Source: Shewanella sp. TC10 (GTDB lineage: Bacteria; Pseudomonadota; Gammaproteobacteria; Enterobacterales; Shewanellaceae). Taken from it: DNA of 64,000 nucleotides. The number at the start of each line of letters is the position of its first letter. The stretch's first letter is position 1. Under the pieces are notes generated by a model that saw only the letters and a program-made list of their open reading frames with translations, ran no database searches and had not been told where the DNA came from. Location: contig NZ_VKHR01000010.1 of NCBI RefSeq assembly GCF_009663145.1, positions 41,602 to 105,601 of the forward strand, written 5' to 3'. Positions 28,552 to 38,693 of the stretch are shown here, in pieces. Position numbers and translations under genes: made by a program.

Positions 28552-29439
28552 TTATAAAAAGTTATCCGTTCGAGACCAATTGTCTTTATAACAATTTCGC
28601 TTCCCTAGTAAACCGTCCATAATCCCTTGCATCATAAATAAACAACGTTGTTTTCTATGTTTCTGCATTATTGAGTTGAGGATAAATTTAACTGGCATCA
28701 ACGAAATGCAGCGTACTTTCCAATACAAAGGAACATAAGGACGTCTGGATAAAATAAAAATGTTTCTAAACTGGTAATAAAGCCGGATTGGCGAACCAAC
28801 ACGATAAGTGACACCGACAAATTTACTTCTGGAGTCACCTAGTCGGTGTACCATTTCAACATGCTTTGCCCGAGCAACATTTAAGCCCTTGCTTTTGGCT
28901 CGCCAGCACCACTCATGATCGACACCATCAATAAAAAGGGACTCATCCTTATAGCCAACCTCGTCAAGTGCACCAAGATCAATTAACATACCTGAAGCAA
29001 TAATCTGATTGACACCAACTAGCTCATCATAATCAAAAATATCTCTTTGGTATCTTGCTCTTTCACTTCGCTGTGTAAACGAACACTTAATACTCGGTCC
29101 AATAGCAGCTAAATCATGCTTCATTGCTCTAGAAGCTTGTAACAAACTGGTTAGCCTAAAAACCATATCTTCAGGAATAAGGCTATCTTGGTCCAATAAC
29201 AACCCATATTCACAGCCTAAAGTAAGTAGCATTCTTAAGCCATGATTATGACCTCTTGCTATACCAACATTTTCAGGGAAGTGTTCATAATGATAGGAAG
29301 AGATTATTGATTCAAAGTTATGCTTTTCAGGGCTGTTATCAATAATAATGACATGTTCAACTTGGCTATAAACCCTTGTTAGTAAACGTTCTACCATACT
29401 AAAGTCAGGCTTATATACAACAATAATAGCGCCATTCAT
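28552..29439 (-). CDS. GT2-family glycosyltransferase (rhamnosyltransferase-like)
   Basis: This 295-residue protein has a GT-A fold with IIVVYKPDFSMVERLL at the N-terminus, HVIIIDNSP, NVGIARGHNHGL and LLLDQDSLIP, where the DQDS segment stands in for the metal-binding DxD. FIDGVDHEWCWRAKSKG carries the acceptor-side acidic motif. This layout is that of bacterial rhamnosyltransferases (WbbL/RfbN-like). It would transfer a sugar to a growing glycan at the inner membrane. It starts two bases after the stop of the preceding GT2 gene. The sugar donor cannot be read from sequence, and no dTDP-rhamnose genes are in the window. Confidence 0.88.
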   Translation of the reverse strand: MNGAIIVVYKPDFSMVERLLTRVYSQVEHVIIIDNSPEKHNFESIISSYHYEHFPENVGIARGHNHGLRMLLTLGCEYGLLLDQDSLIPEDMVFRLTSLLQASRAMKHDLAAIGPSIKCSFTQRSERARYQRDIFDYDELVGVNQIIASGMLIDLGALDEVGYKDESLFIDGVDHEWCWRAKSKGLNVARAKHVEMVHRLGDSRSKFVGVTYRVGSPIRLYYQFRNIFILSRRPYVPLYWKVRCISLMPVKFILNSIMQKHRKQRCLFMMQGIMDGLLGKRNCYKDNWSRTDNFL

Positions 29440-29441
29440 AT

Positions 29442-30350
29442 CTAATCGTGGCCTATAAGCGTTTTCAGTAAAAACCTATCTATACGATAAGCCATTTTTA
29501 TCACCCAAGCAGGCATCATCCTAAGAACTAATACTAGTCCTGCATAAAGATAATTTCTAATCGTTCTCTGATTAAGAACCTTCATAGCAGTTAAGCGTGC
29601 TCTAAACTCATTAAAAGAAAGTGCCTTTCCACGACGTTGATAAAAACTACCTAAGCGACGAAAGTTTAGTAAAGGCTCCCTCAAATTTGCAAACTTAAAA
29701 CCAGCCCCTGCCAATGTGATCCAAAAAAAGTAATCTTCCGTATTTCTCATGTGCTGGATATACCGGTGACCTTGAGTGAAGATAGTATAACGCATCACTA
29801 CAGTTGGGTGATTAATAGGGCATCTTCTAGATAAAGCTTTAACTAATGCAGTATGCTTTGTTGGCAAACATCGAACCCCGATTTGATTACCATTATCATC
29901 AATCTCCCAAAGAGCCGTTCCTAATACATCAACATCTGGATGTTTTTCCATTAAGGCCATTTGCTTTTCAAATCTGTGTTTTACACAAAAATCATCAGCG
30001 TCCATTCTAAAAAAATACTTTGGCTCAAACTGAAGTGTCCAATCGATGATAAAGTTCATAGAAGCACTTAGTCCTTGGTTTTTTAAACCATGAACTAACA
30101 CGACTGTAGGATTAGCTTTTTCAACTTTATTCAAATAAAGAGATATTTCATCAGGGACGCTTCCATCCATAACAATAACGAATAAAGAAGCTTTTGAGCT
30201 CTGTAAAAGAACACTATCAACTGCTTGCTTTAACCAAGGTAGCTTATCTTTGGCATATACAGACATACCACAAACAGAAATTATTGAACTAGGTAAAGAG
30301 TGAGAAGACTGCACAACATACTGGTCATTAAACGACGTGACTTTGACCAT
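29442..30350 (-). CDS. GT2-family glycosyltransferase
   Basis: This 302-residue protein begins its GT-A domain at ISVCGMSVYAKDKLPWLKQA, followed by LFVIVMDGSVPDEI, NQGLSASMNFII and FRMDADDFC with an intact DxD. It ends with a basic, hydrophobic tail (about 265-300) that could associate with the membrane. It resembles glycosyltransferases that add hexoses during O-antigen or capsule synthesis. It is separated from the sulfotransferase upstream by 142 bases and followed directly by another GT2 gene. Confidence 0.88.
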   Translation of the reverse strand: MVKVTSFNDQYVVQSSHSLPSSIISVCGMSVYAKDKLPWLKQAVDSVLLQSSKASLFVIVMDGSVPDEISLYLNKVEKANPTVVLVHGLKNQGLSASMNFIIDWTLQFEPKYFFRMDADDFCVKHRFEKQMALMEKHPDVDVLGTALWEIDDNGNQIGVRCLPTKHTALVKALSRRCPINHPTVVMRYTIFTQGHRYIQHMRNTEDYFFWITLAGAGFKFANLREPLLNFRRLGSFYQRRGKALSFNEFRARLTAMKVLNQRTIRNYLYAGLVLVLRMMPAWVIKMAYRIDRFLLKTLIGHD

Positions 30351-30492
30351 TAAACACCACTCTGATTACGTAAAAATATTAAAATTAATGAGTTAAACTT
30401 TTATTACAACATAATACTTTTTAAAAGTGATACATACAAACAATAAAGTAAAAACAAGCCAATAAACCACTCCAAAAATCAAATGTTAAGAG

Positions 30493-31257
30493 TCATTTTA
30501 ACTTCAGTAATTCATTATAAGTAGAATATTCATTTTTAAACAAAACCTTGAATAATTCTCTATTTTTGTTACAAAGAGAACTTACTCCAGCTGCTCTATT
30601 TAAAGTTAAGTTTGGGAGCTGCATTTTTAGTCGTTCTGCTAATTTATTGATATCTTCAGCATAGTGTTCTGTTCTACCAATAAAATCATAATTGTCATGG
30701 CTTAAGCCATTAGTGTAAAAACTATTACAGCCAAATTGTTTCTCAAAACGCGTTTCTTGAATCAAATGATTAAAAAGCAAATGCTTATCAGCAGCAAACC
30801 TTTTGTCGCATAGAAACTCATCTCGAATTATCTCAAATTGAACACTATTTTTAACATTGAGCCAATGATTAAAAAGCGACCAAGCACGCTCAGATGGTTC
30901 CCTCAACCAAATCATTTTCCTTGCATTTGGGTAAATAACATCCTGGTTTGGATGATACTTGAAGTGACCGTGTAATAGCTTTGCTGAAGGTGGACACCAA
31001 ACACAGTTCCCTTTATTTAACTCACTAGCAAAAGTCTCTTTATATGCGTATTGAACTTTATTGAGCCCCATTCCTTTTTCTAATGCAAAGCGTAATGAGG
31101 TACCCGCTGTTTTAGGGATATGATAAGAGAGCCATTCCACATTGGGAAAAATTGCATTTTCATTAACCGTAACTTGATGTTGCTTCAAACGGTTTTCTAG
31201 AGCCAACCTACGGCTATCATTATACTTCGATGCAACGATGCGAACTAGCTTATTCAA
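30493..31257 (-). CDS. Sulfotransferase, family-2-like (carbohydrate type)
   Basis: This 254-residue protein carries the PAPS 5'-phosphosulfate loop PKTAGTSLR at residues 48-56 and the 3'-phosphate motif WLREPSERAWSLFNHW with Arg119 and Ser127. HIPKTAGTSLR is typical of the heparan/chondroitin-type sulfotransferase family found in bacteria. It has no N-terminal membrane anchor, so it acts on cytoplasmic glycan intermediates. The start is a TTG at 31255-31257 overlapping the preceding TGA stop, with AAGGA six bases before it, a clear case of translational coupling. A 142 bp gap follows it. Confidence 0.9.
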   Translation of the reverse strand: MNKLVRIVASKYNDSRRLALENRLKQHQVTVNENAIFPNVEWLSYHIPKTAGTSLRFALEKGMGLNKVQYAYKETFASELNKGNCVWCPPSAKLLHGHFKYHPNQDVIYPNARKMIWLREPSERAWSLFNHWLNVKNSVQFEIIRDEFLCDKRFAADKHLLFNHLIQETRFEKQFGCNSFYTNGLSHDNYDFIGRTEHYAEDINKLAERLKMQLPNLTLNRAAGVSSLCNKNRELFKVLFKNEYSTYNELLKLK

Positions 31258-33014
31258 TGTAATTCCTTAATGGCGAAATTTTCTCGATTTTGCGTAAGGT
31301 TTGGATTATACGCAGGGTCCATATCAATGATATGACCCCAGCGTTGTTGCAAATAGGCTAACTCTTTATTAAACCTCAGTTGTTTATCAATCGTATCTTC
31401 AGCGCCTCTAGATACTGATTCATGATGATAAAGAACAGCCTCTGCACAATATAAATTGCGCTTACCAAGTTCAAGCACTTTCAGACAAAAATCGACATCA
31501 TTGAATGCAATAGCTAAGTCTTGTTCATTTAAACCACCAACAGCCCAAAAGTCTTCTTTTGACACCAATAAACAGGCAGCAGTGACCGCACTGTAGTTTT
31601 GAGTAGCAATCAAGCGATTCATATATCCTTGGTGATCTGCAGGAAAGTATTTGTGCGCATGGCCTGCTCCGCCGCCATACCCCATCACGACACCCGCATG
31701 TTGAATTCTATTACTTGAATACAATAGTTTTGCTCCCACACAACCAATATCGCTGCGCATAACTTGCGAAACCATATCTGATAACCAATCTGCTGAGATC
31801 ACTTCAATATCATTATTTACTAATGCTAAAACATCTCCTCGAGCATGCTTTGCCGCAAAATTATTAATCGCTGAATAATTAAACGGCTCTTTATATTCAA
31901 GGACTCGTATTTGGGGGTGTTCATCTAACGTTGAAAAGTAGCGTAAACAGTCATCATCATCAGAGCCATTATCGACTAATAAAATTTCATAATTAGAATA
32001 AGTTGTCTTTTGTAAAATCGAATCGATACAAGATTTAACAAGTTCCATTCCATTTCGCGTAGGAATAATCAGTGAGACTAGAGGGAGATTCTTCAATGGC
32101 CAGCGAAGGTGAAAAACTGCCTCCGTCGAATCGACTAACTCAGCATGTTTACTTAGTACTTCGCTTAAATAAGCACGCCCTTCATTCATACTAAGCTCAA
32201 CTGTAGCGCGTGAAACTAACACTAAAGGTATATGTACTATATCTTTAATATTGTGACGTAAATACTGTTCACTTAAAAATCTAACGATACAAAAGGCATG
32301 TAATTCAGGAGAGGTATTTGAAAAAGTCCTCAGCGAACTTATCCAAACACCAGAACGTATATAGCCGTTGGTCAACTGTAAATCAGGGTTCCAATCAGGC
32401 TTAAAGTCAGGTTGTGTGCGTTTCGACTTATCAAGAGGCAAAATATCGGTGTCAACATAGGCAACTTTAGTGATTTGCAAGATATTAGCGGCTAAAGAAT
32501 GCCCAAGTGACGATGATATAACATCACCAGAAAAAACTATAAAACATGGAGCTTCAAGCTGTTCAGAAGATAAAAATGCACTATTTAGTTCACTAATAAA
32601 ATCGATAGAAAGTTCAGTAAAGCTGTTAGACACACTAGTTAACACCGACTGTATCTCAGAGCTTGACCAAACAATGATGTGCCCATAATGGCGACTGTCA
32701 TTGATGCTATCTAAAGTACGCTTAAATAACTTTTCATCGGAGCTATCAACACAAATGACAATATTTAAAGGACTTAAACCCATATTTGCAGTCACATACT
32801 TTTGTAAACGCTTATCCTGAAAGGTTAAATACTTATCATATTGTTTCTGCGCTTCCGCAATTGTAGGTAACTGATATAAAATACCACTGTGATGAATGTT
32901 TTTGGTATACATCGCTAGCAAGTATGGAGAGTCTTTTAGAATATCAACCCACTTTTGGGGCAAACACTTCATAGCCAACTTAGCTAGGATAACAATCATC
33001 TTTCTAAACCACAT
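31254..33014 (-). CDS. GT2-family glycosyltransferase with a degenerate N-terminal GT domain
   Basis: In this 586-residue protein the C-terminal part (about 308-560) is a clear GT2 domain with LVSLIIPTRNGMELVKSCID, LVDNGSDDDDC, and VNNDIEVIS as the metal motif. The N-terminal part (about 75-270) resembles a second, partial GT domain. It keeps PDFKPDWNPDLQLTNGYI, the sequence that follows the DxD region in tandem GT2 proteins, but lacks a full nucleotide-binding core. It probably transfers one sugar. It overlaps the sulfotransferase downstream. Confidence 0.85.
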   Translation of the reverse strand: MWFRKMIVILAKLAMKCLPQKWVDILKDSPYLLAMYTKNIHHSGILYQLPTIAEAQKQYDKYLTFQDKRLQKYVTANMGLSPLNIVICVDSSDEKLFKRTLDSINDSRHYGHIIVWSSSEIQSVLTSVSNSFTELSIDFISELNSAFLSSEQLEAPCFIVFSGDVISSSLGHSLAANILQITKVAYVDTDILPLDKSKRTQPDFKPDWNPDLQLTNGYIRSGVWISSLRTFSNTSPELHAFCIVRFLSEQYLRHNIKDIVHIPLVLVSRATVELSMNEGRAYLSEVLSKHAELVDSTEAVFHLRWPLKNLPLVSLIIPTRNGMELVKSCIDSILQKTTYSNYEILLVDNGSDDDDCLRYFSTLDEHPQIRVLEYKEPFNYSAINNFAAKHARGDVLALVNNDIEVISADWLSDMVSQVMRSDIGCVGAKLLYSSNRIQHAGVVMGYGGGAGHAHKYFPADHQGYMNRLIATQNYSAVTAACLLVSKEDFWAVGGLNEQDLAIAFNDVDFCLKVLELGKRNLYCAEAVLYHHESVSRGAEDTIDKQLRFNKELAYLQQRWGHIIDMDPAYNPNLTQNRENFAIKELH

Positions 33015-33097
33015 TTACATTTCCCATCAAGCTGAAGCCCTTAACAATTTCCCATTAAACCGATACATCTTAACTATATTTCGAAGCTATATTAAGT

Positions 33098-34435
33098 TTA
33101 TGTCTTAGAAGACTTACTATTAAAAAAGCGTTTCTTAGTACTTGATATTCTTTGCTTAATACTAGTTTTAGGTTTATCAACCAAATCTTCTTTACGACTC
33201 ATCGCTTGATAATAAGCGTTTATTTTACGAATAATCAGAGGGCGTTTAGGGTCGATACTATAAGCGGTTTCAAAAAACTCATTGGCAAGCGAACCATGTC
33301 CACGTTGCTCAAGAAACAATCCTACTTCACGGCAAACATCAACTCTATTTTTCACTTTAGGACTAAGCAGCGTATTAGTTAACTGCTTATGTTGTTTGTA
33401 TTTTTCATCGAAACTACGTCCGTTAGTTTCAACATTGAAAAGTGAATAAAAATCAGCACAAGGCAAAATATAGTTTTGATTGCTACAAACCTGTTGGTGT
33501 AAGTTACTTATTAACATTGGATTTATTTTTTCCACATGTTTTAAGACGCTCTCAAATCGTTTTAAGCTTACCGTTTGCTCTTTAAATGCTCGTTGGCTTA
33601 ATGAAGACAATTCATCTCTAAAGTTATTAAGTTCAGGTAAACTGAATTTTTCAATAAAATTGTCCAATTGTTTTAACAAATCGATTTTATGCTTTTTATA
33701 TTTTTCTGGCGGCATCAAGCTATAACTAAAGTCCCCTAATTCATAGGCTTGCAAGGCCAAATCTAGTTCAACAGAGTTACTTTTATCCAAGAAATAATTT
33801 GCATTTCTTTTAAACTCTAAGGCTTCAAGACTGTAAGAACTATTAATTTTAGTTGACTCAACCTCTAATGATTCAACACCTACCGCCTGCAGTAAATCTT
33901 GAATAATGTTACCTTTAAAAAATTCATTTTTTGAGTAAGGGCGAATTAAAACATTGATCTTTTCATCCCGCTCCAGTAAATCAGAAAGTACTGAAAAAAC
34001 TTTAAAATTAACAGTTTCTGGCAAGCGGAACGGTTCAATGTTCTGCTGTCTTTTGACACTCTGATTATAATTAGATTCAATTAACTCAAGGGGATTTCTT
34101 AAGTAAAATACAAATTCAGCATCAGGAAAAACCTTGTAAAGCTCAACAACTCGGAGAAAAAAAAACTCAGATGAAAGGAGCAGTATATTTTCAGGATTAT
34201 TACTAAACTCACGCTTTAAAGTCGCAACTTTCTCCGTATTTAAAACCAGCATCCCTGAGCTTAAGCGGTCGTAAATCGAGTATAAATTACCACTGCTGAC
34301 ATTATTAGAATCTAATTCATGCTCAGGGTAGTAAATGCCAGATGAGGATAAAACCTCTCGATGACTATTTAGCCAATGCTGAATGGCGGAGGTACCCGTT
34401 TTACCTGGGCCTGCATGGATATATATTTTTTTCAT
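33098..34435 (-). CDS. Sulfotransferase-like protein with C-terminal extension
   Basis: This 445-residue protein begins MKKIYIHAGPGKTGTSAIQHW, with the PAPS loop at residues 9-18, and has FYLRNPLELIESNYNQSVKR as the 3'-phosphate motif near 130-150. The middle is a long helical region, and the last 70 residues look like a TPR-type helical pair (FFETAYSIDPKRPLIIRKI) followed by a basic tail. It would transfer sulfate from PAPS to a glycan in the cytoplasm. It follows the GT92-like gene by 20 bases and precedes a GT2 gene. Confidence 0.82.
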   Translation of the reverse strand: MKKIYIHAGPGKTGTSAIQHWLNSHREVLSSSGIYYPEHELDSNNVSSGNLYSIYDRLSSGMLVLNTEKVATLKREFSNNPENILLLSSEFFFLRVVELYKVFPDAEFVFYLRNPLELIESNYNQSVKRQQNIEPFRLPETVNFKVFSVLSDLLERDEKINVLIRPYSKNEFFKGNIIQDLLQAVGVESLEVESTKINSSYSLEALEFKRNANYFLDKSNSVELDLALQAYELGDFSYSLMPPEKYKKHKIDLLKQLDNFIEKFSLPELNNFRDELSSLSQRAFKEQTVSLKRFESVLKHVEKINPMLISNLHQQVCSNQNYILPCADFYSLFNVETNGRSFDEKYKQHKQLTNTLLSPKVKNRVDVCREVGLFLEQRGHGSLANEFFETAYSIDPKRPLIIRKINAYYQAMSRKEDLVDKPKTSIKQRISSTKKRFFNSKSSKT

Positions 34436-34454
34436 TTTTAACTCTGAAATACGT

Positions 34455-35639
34455 TCATTCTTTTAATAAAATCAATCTTTTCTCGAGTTTCAATAGGTGT
34501 TTTTCAATCAACTTACCACCAGGTCTATACTTTTGGGCCAACTTCATTAAGTTGTAAGATTTTGAAATATCAATACTTTCAAAGTACAAAGCTGAGTCTC
34601 TTATTAGATCTACATCTTTTCGACTTAGTGTTTTCGACCTGATTTTGAAAGAGTTATGTGCCTGAATCACATCATCCAACATTATATTTTTTAGGATTTT
34701 TTCAAGTGTTCCACTTTCTTCAAAAGGCGCAGTATAAATATCATTAATAACTTTAAAATACCGGCACTTAATGTACACTTTCGCGTTATTGATATATTTT
34801 TCTAAAGTGTAATCCCTATTAAAGCTGACTTTGCTATTGTTATAATCGTCTAGTTCTGCACTAGGGGGAGCATAATACATTCCACTTGTATTTAATAAGT
34901 ACCCATCCCTATTATCTTTAAAAATTGATTTATTTGCTTTTTCACCTTTAGGCCTTCCTCTGCCTAGGAGAGAAATATACTCCATCTGGCTTCGGTACAT
35001 TCGATGCACCACAAAAAATGGGTTCAAGTCCCCTGCTAGATACTCCTTACTAACTCGACCATTTTTCCTACCTTCAAAGATAAAATCGCTACCATCAGCT
35101 AATTTATATTTAGCACCCTGTGCATGAACATTATGAACATCAAGTTTTTCAACATCTAAAGCTAATGAAAAAATTGATTTTACAAACCGACCTTTACGAC
35201 CGACTATTTTTTTTGAAAAAGCAGCACTAAATGACATTTCCTCACAATATTTAATAAACCACTCGAAACTGATAACATCAGACGGTATTAGTTTTAAACA
35301 TTCATGTATTGATGTTTTGAAGTCCTTAGGGACCCAAAACTCATCAATATCTAGAAAAAGAATATGAGTGAATCCTTCTAACTTAGTGCTATTCATCGCT
35401 TCTAGATATGCCGATTCTTGAGGCTTCTCATGTGTACCATCGAAGTATTTATCAGCGTTTATGAATTTGACACTAGTTAATGGTTGGAGTAGCTCAGAAA
35501 GCTCTTCCGTATTATCGGTAGTATTATTGACATAAATATCTATGGCATCGAACCCAAAATACAAATGATGGAATATCCACTCAGGTAGATAGGCAGCTTC
35601 GTCTTTAGCGATTGCAACTAACTTAACTTTATAGTTCAT
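34455..35639 (-). CDS. Glycosyltransferase, GT2/GT92-like
   Basis: This 394-residue protein has LVAIAKDEAAYLPEWIFHHL at the N-terminus and ILFLDIDEFWVP, where DID is the metal-binding DxD. This IxKxE..YLxEW pattern defines the GT92/Glyco_tranf_2_4 group often found in capsule loci. The C-terminal 100 residues are helical. Its ATG overlaps the preceding TGA by four bases (ATGA), so it is coupled to the sulfotransferase upstream. The donor sugar is unknown. Confidence 0.85.
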   Translation of the reverse strand: MNYKVKLVAIAKDEAAYLPEWIFHHLYFGFDAIDIYVNNTTDNTEELSELLQPLTSVKFINADKYFDGTHEKPQESAYLEAMNSTKLEGFTHILFLDIDEFWVPKDFKTSIHECLKLIPSDVISFEWFIKYCEEMSFSAAFSKKIVGRKGRFVKSIFSLALDVEKLDVHNVHAQGAKYKLADGSDFIFEGRKNGRVSKEYLAGDLNPFFVVHRMYRSQMEYISLLGRGRPKGEKANKSIFKDNRDGYLLNTSGMYYAPPSAELDDYNNSKVSFNRDYTLEKYINNAKVYIKCRYFKVINDIYTAPFEESGTLEKILKNIMLDDVIQAHNSFKIRSKTLSRKDVDLIRDSALYFESIDISKSYNLMKLAQKYRPGGKLIEKHLLKLEKRLILLKE

Positions 35640-36673
35640 ACTTTATCCATTTTACTTCGCAATGTTAAAATCATATCCATTTGCAATGCTGTGAGATCTT
35701 CTAGTTTTTGTATCTTTTCATAGAGAGCTGCTGTTTCATCACTATTTTCTGTAAGAAGTTTTAATGACAGTACTTCATCGAACGGAATTTTAGGAAAGTA
35801 ACGTTTAGCTAACAGTTCATTAGACTCTTGAAATTTGTCATATAACAATGAAGTCAGTTCTCTTGATAAGTCATGACGGTATTTGGTATTAAGTAGCTTA
35901 TCCGAATTCGGGCAAAGCTCTGTAATATGCTCTTTGACTTTCTGGTCATGGATATCACTATAAACCTCATTAATTCTCGATAATGAATGGCACATTGCGC
36001 TACTCAAACCAGAATTACTATCTTGAATATCCATATTTAAATTGTTGACGTTTATTTGAGATCTACTACAAAAATCAAATAATAAATTCTCTTTTACTAG
36101 ATATTTGCGGTTTAACGGAAATACTTTCACCATCTGTTCTGGGTAATACTTTCTTAAGTGCCTAGCAATAAAAAGGAAATCGCCAAACTTAGTTTTCGAC
36201 ATTTTCTTTATATAACTGTCTAAACTTTCACCCGCTTTATGGCCCCATTGCTGCCAAGCTGAAACAAATAAAGAGTCCTGTTTTCGAATATAATAAACGA
36301 CTCGAACTGAAGAGAATTTTCGATTAAATAACTCGTGAATAGATTTAGTTTTCTCACTCGAAATTGCATTAATTAAATTTTCTGCAGAAATAATAACCCG
36401 GCGACAGCCTTGCTCTTCAGCAGTCGAAATTAATTGATCTAACTTAGTTTCTAACTCAGCAATGTTGACCTCACCAGATTGAATCTTTGCAAGGTAATCT
36501 CTAGGCGTTTGCGTTAACTGAAATTGATACTGCTTATTATTCGGGAAATTGAAATTTACATCAGGCAGAAAGATGCCTCTTTGACGGAATACTACCCTAT
36601 TGTTATAAATAAAGTCTTGGATCGTGGTAGAACCACATTTTGAGTGACCCGGGTGTAGCACTAAATCAACCAT
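35636..36673 (-). CDS. Sulfotransferase-like protein
   Basis: This 345-residue protein has a P-loop-like PAPS site, LHPGHSKCGSTTIQDF, close to the N-terminus, and VVYYIRKQDSLFVSAWQQWG as the 3'-phosphate segment. The Cys in HSKCGSTT replaces the usual Thr of KTGTT, so activity is less certain than for the others. Most of the rest is helical. The frame opens at a GTG at 36682, but the ATG at 36673 has AGGTGAG just upstream, inside the end of the previous gene, and is preferred. It overlaps the GT92-like gene. Confidence 0.75.
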   Translation of the reverse strand: MVDLVLHPGHSKCGSTTIQDFIYNNRVVFRQRGIFLPDVNFNFPNNKQYQFQLTQTPRDYLAKIQSGEVNIAELETKLDQLISTAEEQGCRRVIISAENLINAISSEKTKSIHELFNRKFSSVRVVYYIRKQDSLFVSAWQQWGHKAGESLDSYIKKMSKTKFGDFLFIARHLRKYYPEQMVKVFPLNRKYLVKENLLFDFCSRSQINVNNLNMDIQDSNSGLSSAMCHSLSRINEVYSDIHDQKVKEHITELCPNSDKLLNTKYRHDLSRELTSLLYDKFQESNELLAKRYFPKIPFDEVLSLKLLTENSDETAALYEKIQKLEDLTALQMDMILTLRSKMDKV

Positions 36674-36674
36674 T

Positions 36675-38693
36675 CTACTCACCTAAAAACGGAAAACGCC
36701 CGAACTGACTGACTAAAGGACCCCATTTGAGGATCTCTTGCTCATCTAATGACTTGCTCCCAGCAAAAGGATTATCCCAGCCAGCTGCATGCCATTTATC
36801 CAGAGGGTTTAAAATATGAAAGTTATTAAAACCAAAATCACCCGGTATTTGTGAATCTGCCACGGCATTATCACCAACGTGAATGAATGTTGCAGGTTGT
36901 GCTATCTCTTCTTTCAACCAAGCCCACATTGTGCCACTGTCTTTACGTAGACCTGATTCGCTTGACACAATCAAACGATAGCCATTGGCTACCCCTGCTT
37001 TTTTCAACATCATAGTGACTTGATGTTCAGTATAATAGGTATCTGAAATCACCATAACGTCTTTACCTGTTACAATGAAGTGATTGATAATATCTACCAT
37101 TTCATTTTTAGGTTCGATCATGTCAAGATCATAAGCGAACTCTAATTGTGCATTTTCTTTAGCAAAATCATCGTTCCAACCCAGTGTTTCACCTAATTGT
37201 TGATAAGTTTCAAAAATGGTCACATCACCAACAAAGTTTTTCTGTTTACGCACTTCAAACTCGGCTTGATTACGTAAAGCAACAAACTCATGAGCATCTT
37301 TGACAACGTCGTCACTGACTAATTTTTTACCTAGTAAAAGCTTGGCATAGTCTGGTACAAAAAAGCGCCGCATGACCAAAGTATCAAATACATCGAAAGA
37401 AATAGTCTCAAATGGCTGTAACTGGTTTTTGATACCTTCAGCTCTGTTTACATAATTCGCTAATATATGTGATTGGTCATAAGTAAATTGACCAAGAGGA
37501 GGATAATAAAATAGCTGCTTATAGCCATTTTTTTCGGCCAATAAGCCGACACAGCGTTCGAGGGCATGTAATTCTGAACCGTCATTGGGTAAAGGTTCTT
37601 CAGGGAAGTCCTCATACTGGTAATTTACATCTAGCATCTGCTTTAATGCTGTAGGTCTCGCCCAAAACATTCCACCTGCTGGGTAGGCTAAAAAGTCAGA
37701 ATTAATAGAGATATCCCATTGGTCAACCCACTTTTTTGTAAAAGGTTTGTTTTTTAACCAATGATTAACCCAATTTGGCATCATCCAAAACGAAGTTGGA
37801 TAGTACATACCGCATTTAGGATCTGCAGCAAATTGATTTAACACTTGTTTAATGACATGTTTATCATTAAGTAAGTATTCACCTAAGTAATCAGCCCACT
37901 GCGTTTGCTCACGACCTGAATACAATGACTTTTTAGAGTGCAAATGACAAAATAAATCGTATTCAAGTAATGCTTGTGAAAACTCGACAAGCATAGGTCC
38001 AAAATTACGACCTCGGTTAGGGACGACCTTTATTGTGATCTTATTAACTGTGTCTAAGGCTGATAATTGCTGCTGAACAGAGTCGATAAACTTCTCATCA
38101 CTGACACTAACAAACACATCAACATTGCTCGGAAAGTTGCTTAAGCACTGCGTGTAATAATCAACAAAATCTTGATAAAACACATGTAAACATATCGCGA
38201 TTTTAAACTCTGTTACTTTATCATCTGCACTTATATGAATAGGCTTACTTGGACGCCATTTCGGCGCAGCTGGGACTGAATGTCGCCTTTCAGCAAGCCC
38301 TGAAGAGAGGTAATGAATCAGTGGGTTTTCACCAGAATGATACACATCAACATTGGCTTTAAAGTAAGTTTCAGTATCAAACGCCGGGCTTGGGTTTACA
38401 TTCGAAAAAAACGATTTTTTTGCGAAGTCCTCAAACGCTTCAAGTTCGCAACTAAAAGATCTTCTTTGATAGTTGCTATACCATTGAAGGTCAAATAATC
38501 CATGACTCTTGGCTAACTGCAACATATTGCTTAGTTCTGCTTTGGTGTAGCTTTTCTTGGCCTTTATAGGCTTGTATGAACCAGTCTGAATAATATGTTC
38601 AAGCTTTTTAGCAACTTTCAATAAGGCAGCGTTCCCTTTTATAGTGGCTGCAACGCGCGGAAATTTATTATTAATAACATTTCTGTAATTCAT
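36675..38693 (-). CDS. RgpF-like rhamnan-synthesis protein fused to a HAD domain
   Basis: This 672-residue protein has three parts. An N-terminal part (about 50-150) includes NPLIHYLSSGLAERR, a repeat common in such proteins. The RgpF domain (about 165-420) has VVPNRGRNFGPML and FCHLHSKKS, and the HAD-like domain (about 430-640) begins SFDVFDTLVMRRF, with the nucleophile Asp. The RgpF family takes part in making rhamnose-glucose polysaccharides. The HAD part may act on a phosphorylated sugar or lipid. Its ATG overlaps the preceding TGA (ATGA), which couples it to the COG5610-like gene. Confidence 0.88.
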   Translation of the reverse strand: MNYRNVINNKFPRVAATIKGNAALLKVAKKLEHIIQTGSYKPIKAKKSYTKAELSNMLQLAKSHGLFDLQWYSNYQRRSFSCELEAFEDFAKKSFFSNVNPSPAFDTETYFKANVDVYHSGENPLIHYLSSGLAERRHSVPAAPKWRPSKPIHISADDKVTEFKIAICLHVFYQDFVDYYTQCLSNFPSNVDVFVSVSDEKFIDSVQQQLSALDTVNKITIKVVPNRGRNFGPMLVEFSQALLEYDLFCHLHSKKSLYSGREQTQWADYLGEYLLNDKHVIKQVLNQFAADPKCGMYYPTSFWMMPNWVNHWLKNKPFTKKWVDQWDISINSDFLAYPAGGMFWARPTALKQMLDVNYQYEDFPEEPLPNDGSELHALERCVGLLAEKNGYKQLFYYPPLGQFTYDQSHILANYVNRAEGIKNQLQPFETISFDVFDTLVMRRFFVPDYAKLLLGKKLVSDDVVKDAHEFVALRNQAEFEVRKQKNFVGDVTIFETYQQLGETLGWNDDFAKENAQLEFAYDLDMIEPKNEMVDIINHFIVTGKDVMVISDTYYTEHQVTMMLKKAGVANGYRLIVSSESGLRKDSGTMWAWLKEEIAQPATFIHVGDNAVADSQIPGDFGFNNFHILNPLDKWHAAGWDNPFAGSKSLDEQEILKWGPLVSQFGRFPFLGE

